DNA of 30,252 nucleotides from NCBI GenBank assembly GCA_023423895.1, contig JAFAER010000109.1:1-30252 (forward strand), in the 5' to 3' direction. The translations under genes were made by a program, and so were the position numbers. Within the stretch, counting starts at the first letter, position 1; every line of letters begins with the position of its first letter. Positions 29,931 through 30,252 of this stretch are shown here, in pieces. The DNA comes from Pseudomonadota bacterium (GTDB taxonomy: Bacteria; Myxococcota_A; Polyangia; Polyangiales; Polyangiaceae). A model generated the notes under the pieces. It was given only the letters and a program-made list of their open reading frames with translations, searched no databases and was not told where the DNA came from.

Positions 29931-30252
29931 CGGTGATGTTGTCCGGCCCGCCGTTCTCGTTCGCGCGCTCGATCATCTTCGAAGCGGCCACCTTCAAGTC
30001 CTGGTGGCGCGTGATGATCTCGAGCATCTCGGGATCTTCGACCGGACCGGAGAGACCGTCGGAGCAGAGCAGGTAAACGTCGTTCGCGCGCGGCGACTCG
30101 AAGCGGGTGTCGACCTTGACCGTGTCCTTCATCCCGAGCGCACGAACGATGACGTTCTTGTGCGGGAAGTTCGCGATCTCCTCGGCCGTGAGCCGCTTCA
30201 TCTTGATGTAGTCGTTGAGCAGCGAGTGGTCCTCGGTGAGCTGCTCGATCTT
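29893..30252 (-). CDS. PP2C-type Ser/Thr phosphatase, C-terminal part (cut by window edge)
   Basis: The last 119 codons of a Stp/PrpC-like phosphatase. The frame runs to the window edge and begins with LTEDHSLLNDY, a conserved PP2C segment. Then come the metal-site CSDGLSG and the C-terminal GGPDNITVILA, whose Asp also binds metal. Such enzymes reverse Hanks-kinase phosphorylation. The internal ATG at 30201 is not the start. The gene is convergent with the histidine kinase and overlaps its end. Confidence 0.92.
   Translation of the reverse strand, partial: KIEQLTEDHSLLNDYIKMKRLTAEEIANFPHKNVIVRALGMKDTVKVDTRFESPRANDVYLLCSDGLSGPVEDPEMLEIITRHQDLKVAASKMIERANENGGPDNITVILARWVEDRPG

Overview
The window is GC-rich chromosomal DNA with strong G/C preference at third codon positions. 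It carries several Ser/Thr protein kinases, an FHA protein, a PP2C phosphatase, a sigma-54 activator, an ECF sigma factor and many lipoproteins with Asp/Ala/Ser-rich linkers. This mix is typical of a myxobacterium, most likely of the Polyangia (Sorangiineae-like). That assignment is inferred from gene content; no rRNA or other marker gene is present. I saw no tRNA, rRNA, IS element, CRISPR array or prophage. The window looks like ordinary chromosome rather than an island.

Layout. 1-1072: C-terminal part of a sigma-54 enhancer-binding protein whose N-terminus lies outside the window. 1083-1705 (-): two translationally coupled, paralogous Cys-rich small lipoproteins. 1849-2607: a TPR protein. 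2608-3051: a gap with no convincing gene. 3052-5265: a DsbD-like thiol reductase, then a c-type cytochrome lipoprotein. 5473-5952: Hsp20 with a structured leader. 6022-10786 (-): a phosphodiester glycosidase-domain protein, a Kazal-domain lipoprotein, a GreA/B-like protein and a 675-residue lipoprotein of unknown function. 10787-11193: a gap holding one possible 29-codon peptide ORF. 11194-14392: a kinase with an extreme low-complexity tail, divergent from a CE2/SGNH esterase lipoprotein. 14408-15542 (-): an FHA/zinc-ribbon protein and a hemerythrin. 15713-16438: a HAD hydrolase. 16487-16771 (-): a small lipoprotein. 16984-19199: a propeller/diheme cytochrome lipoprotein coupled to a Cys-rich membrane microprotein. 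19347-20285: an operon of a winged-helix protein and two DUF5985-type membrane proteins. 20289-24098 (-): a 1269-residue GH13-type protein. 24362-26709: a kinase coupled to a TPR/PEGA-like envelope protein. 26851-27929: an ECF sigma factor coupled to a small membrane protein that is probably its anti-sigma. 28090-29930: a response regulator coupled to a histidine kinase. 29893-30252 (-): the C-terminal part of a PP2C phosphatase.

Themes. Gene pairs are joined by ATGA or GTGA stop/start overlaps at six places, which makes functional pairing credible: lipoprotein pair, cytochrome/microprotein, kinase/TPR, sigma/anti-sigma, regulator/kinase, and the DUF5985 pair. Several genes have a -10-like element (often TGC followed by TAnnnn) only 6-10 nt before the start codon, implying leaderless or nearly leaderless mRNAs; in some cases this decides the start. 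The most promising leads are the ECF sigma/short anti-sigma module with its own GGAAAC-type promoter, the winged-helix/DUF5985/DUF5985 operon with an operator-like repeat, the cytochrome-coupled microprotein, the GH13 giant with an N-terminal HEVFH, and the 29-codon ORF.
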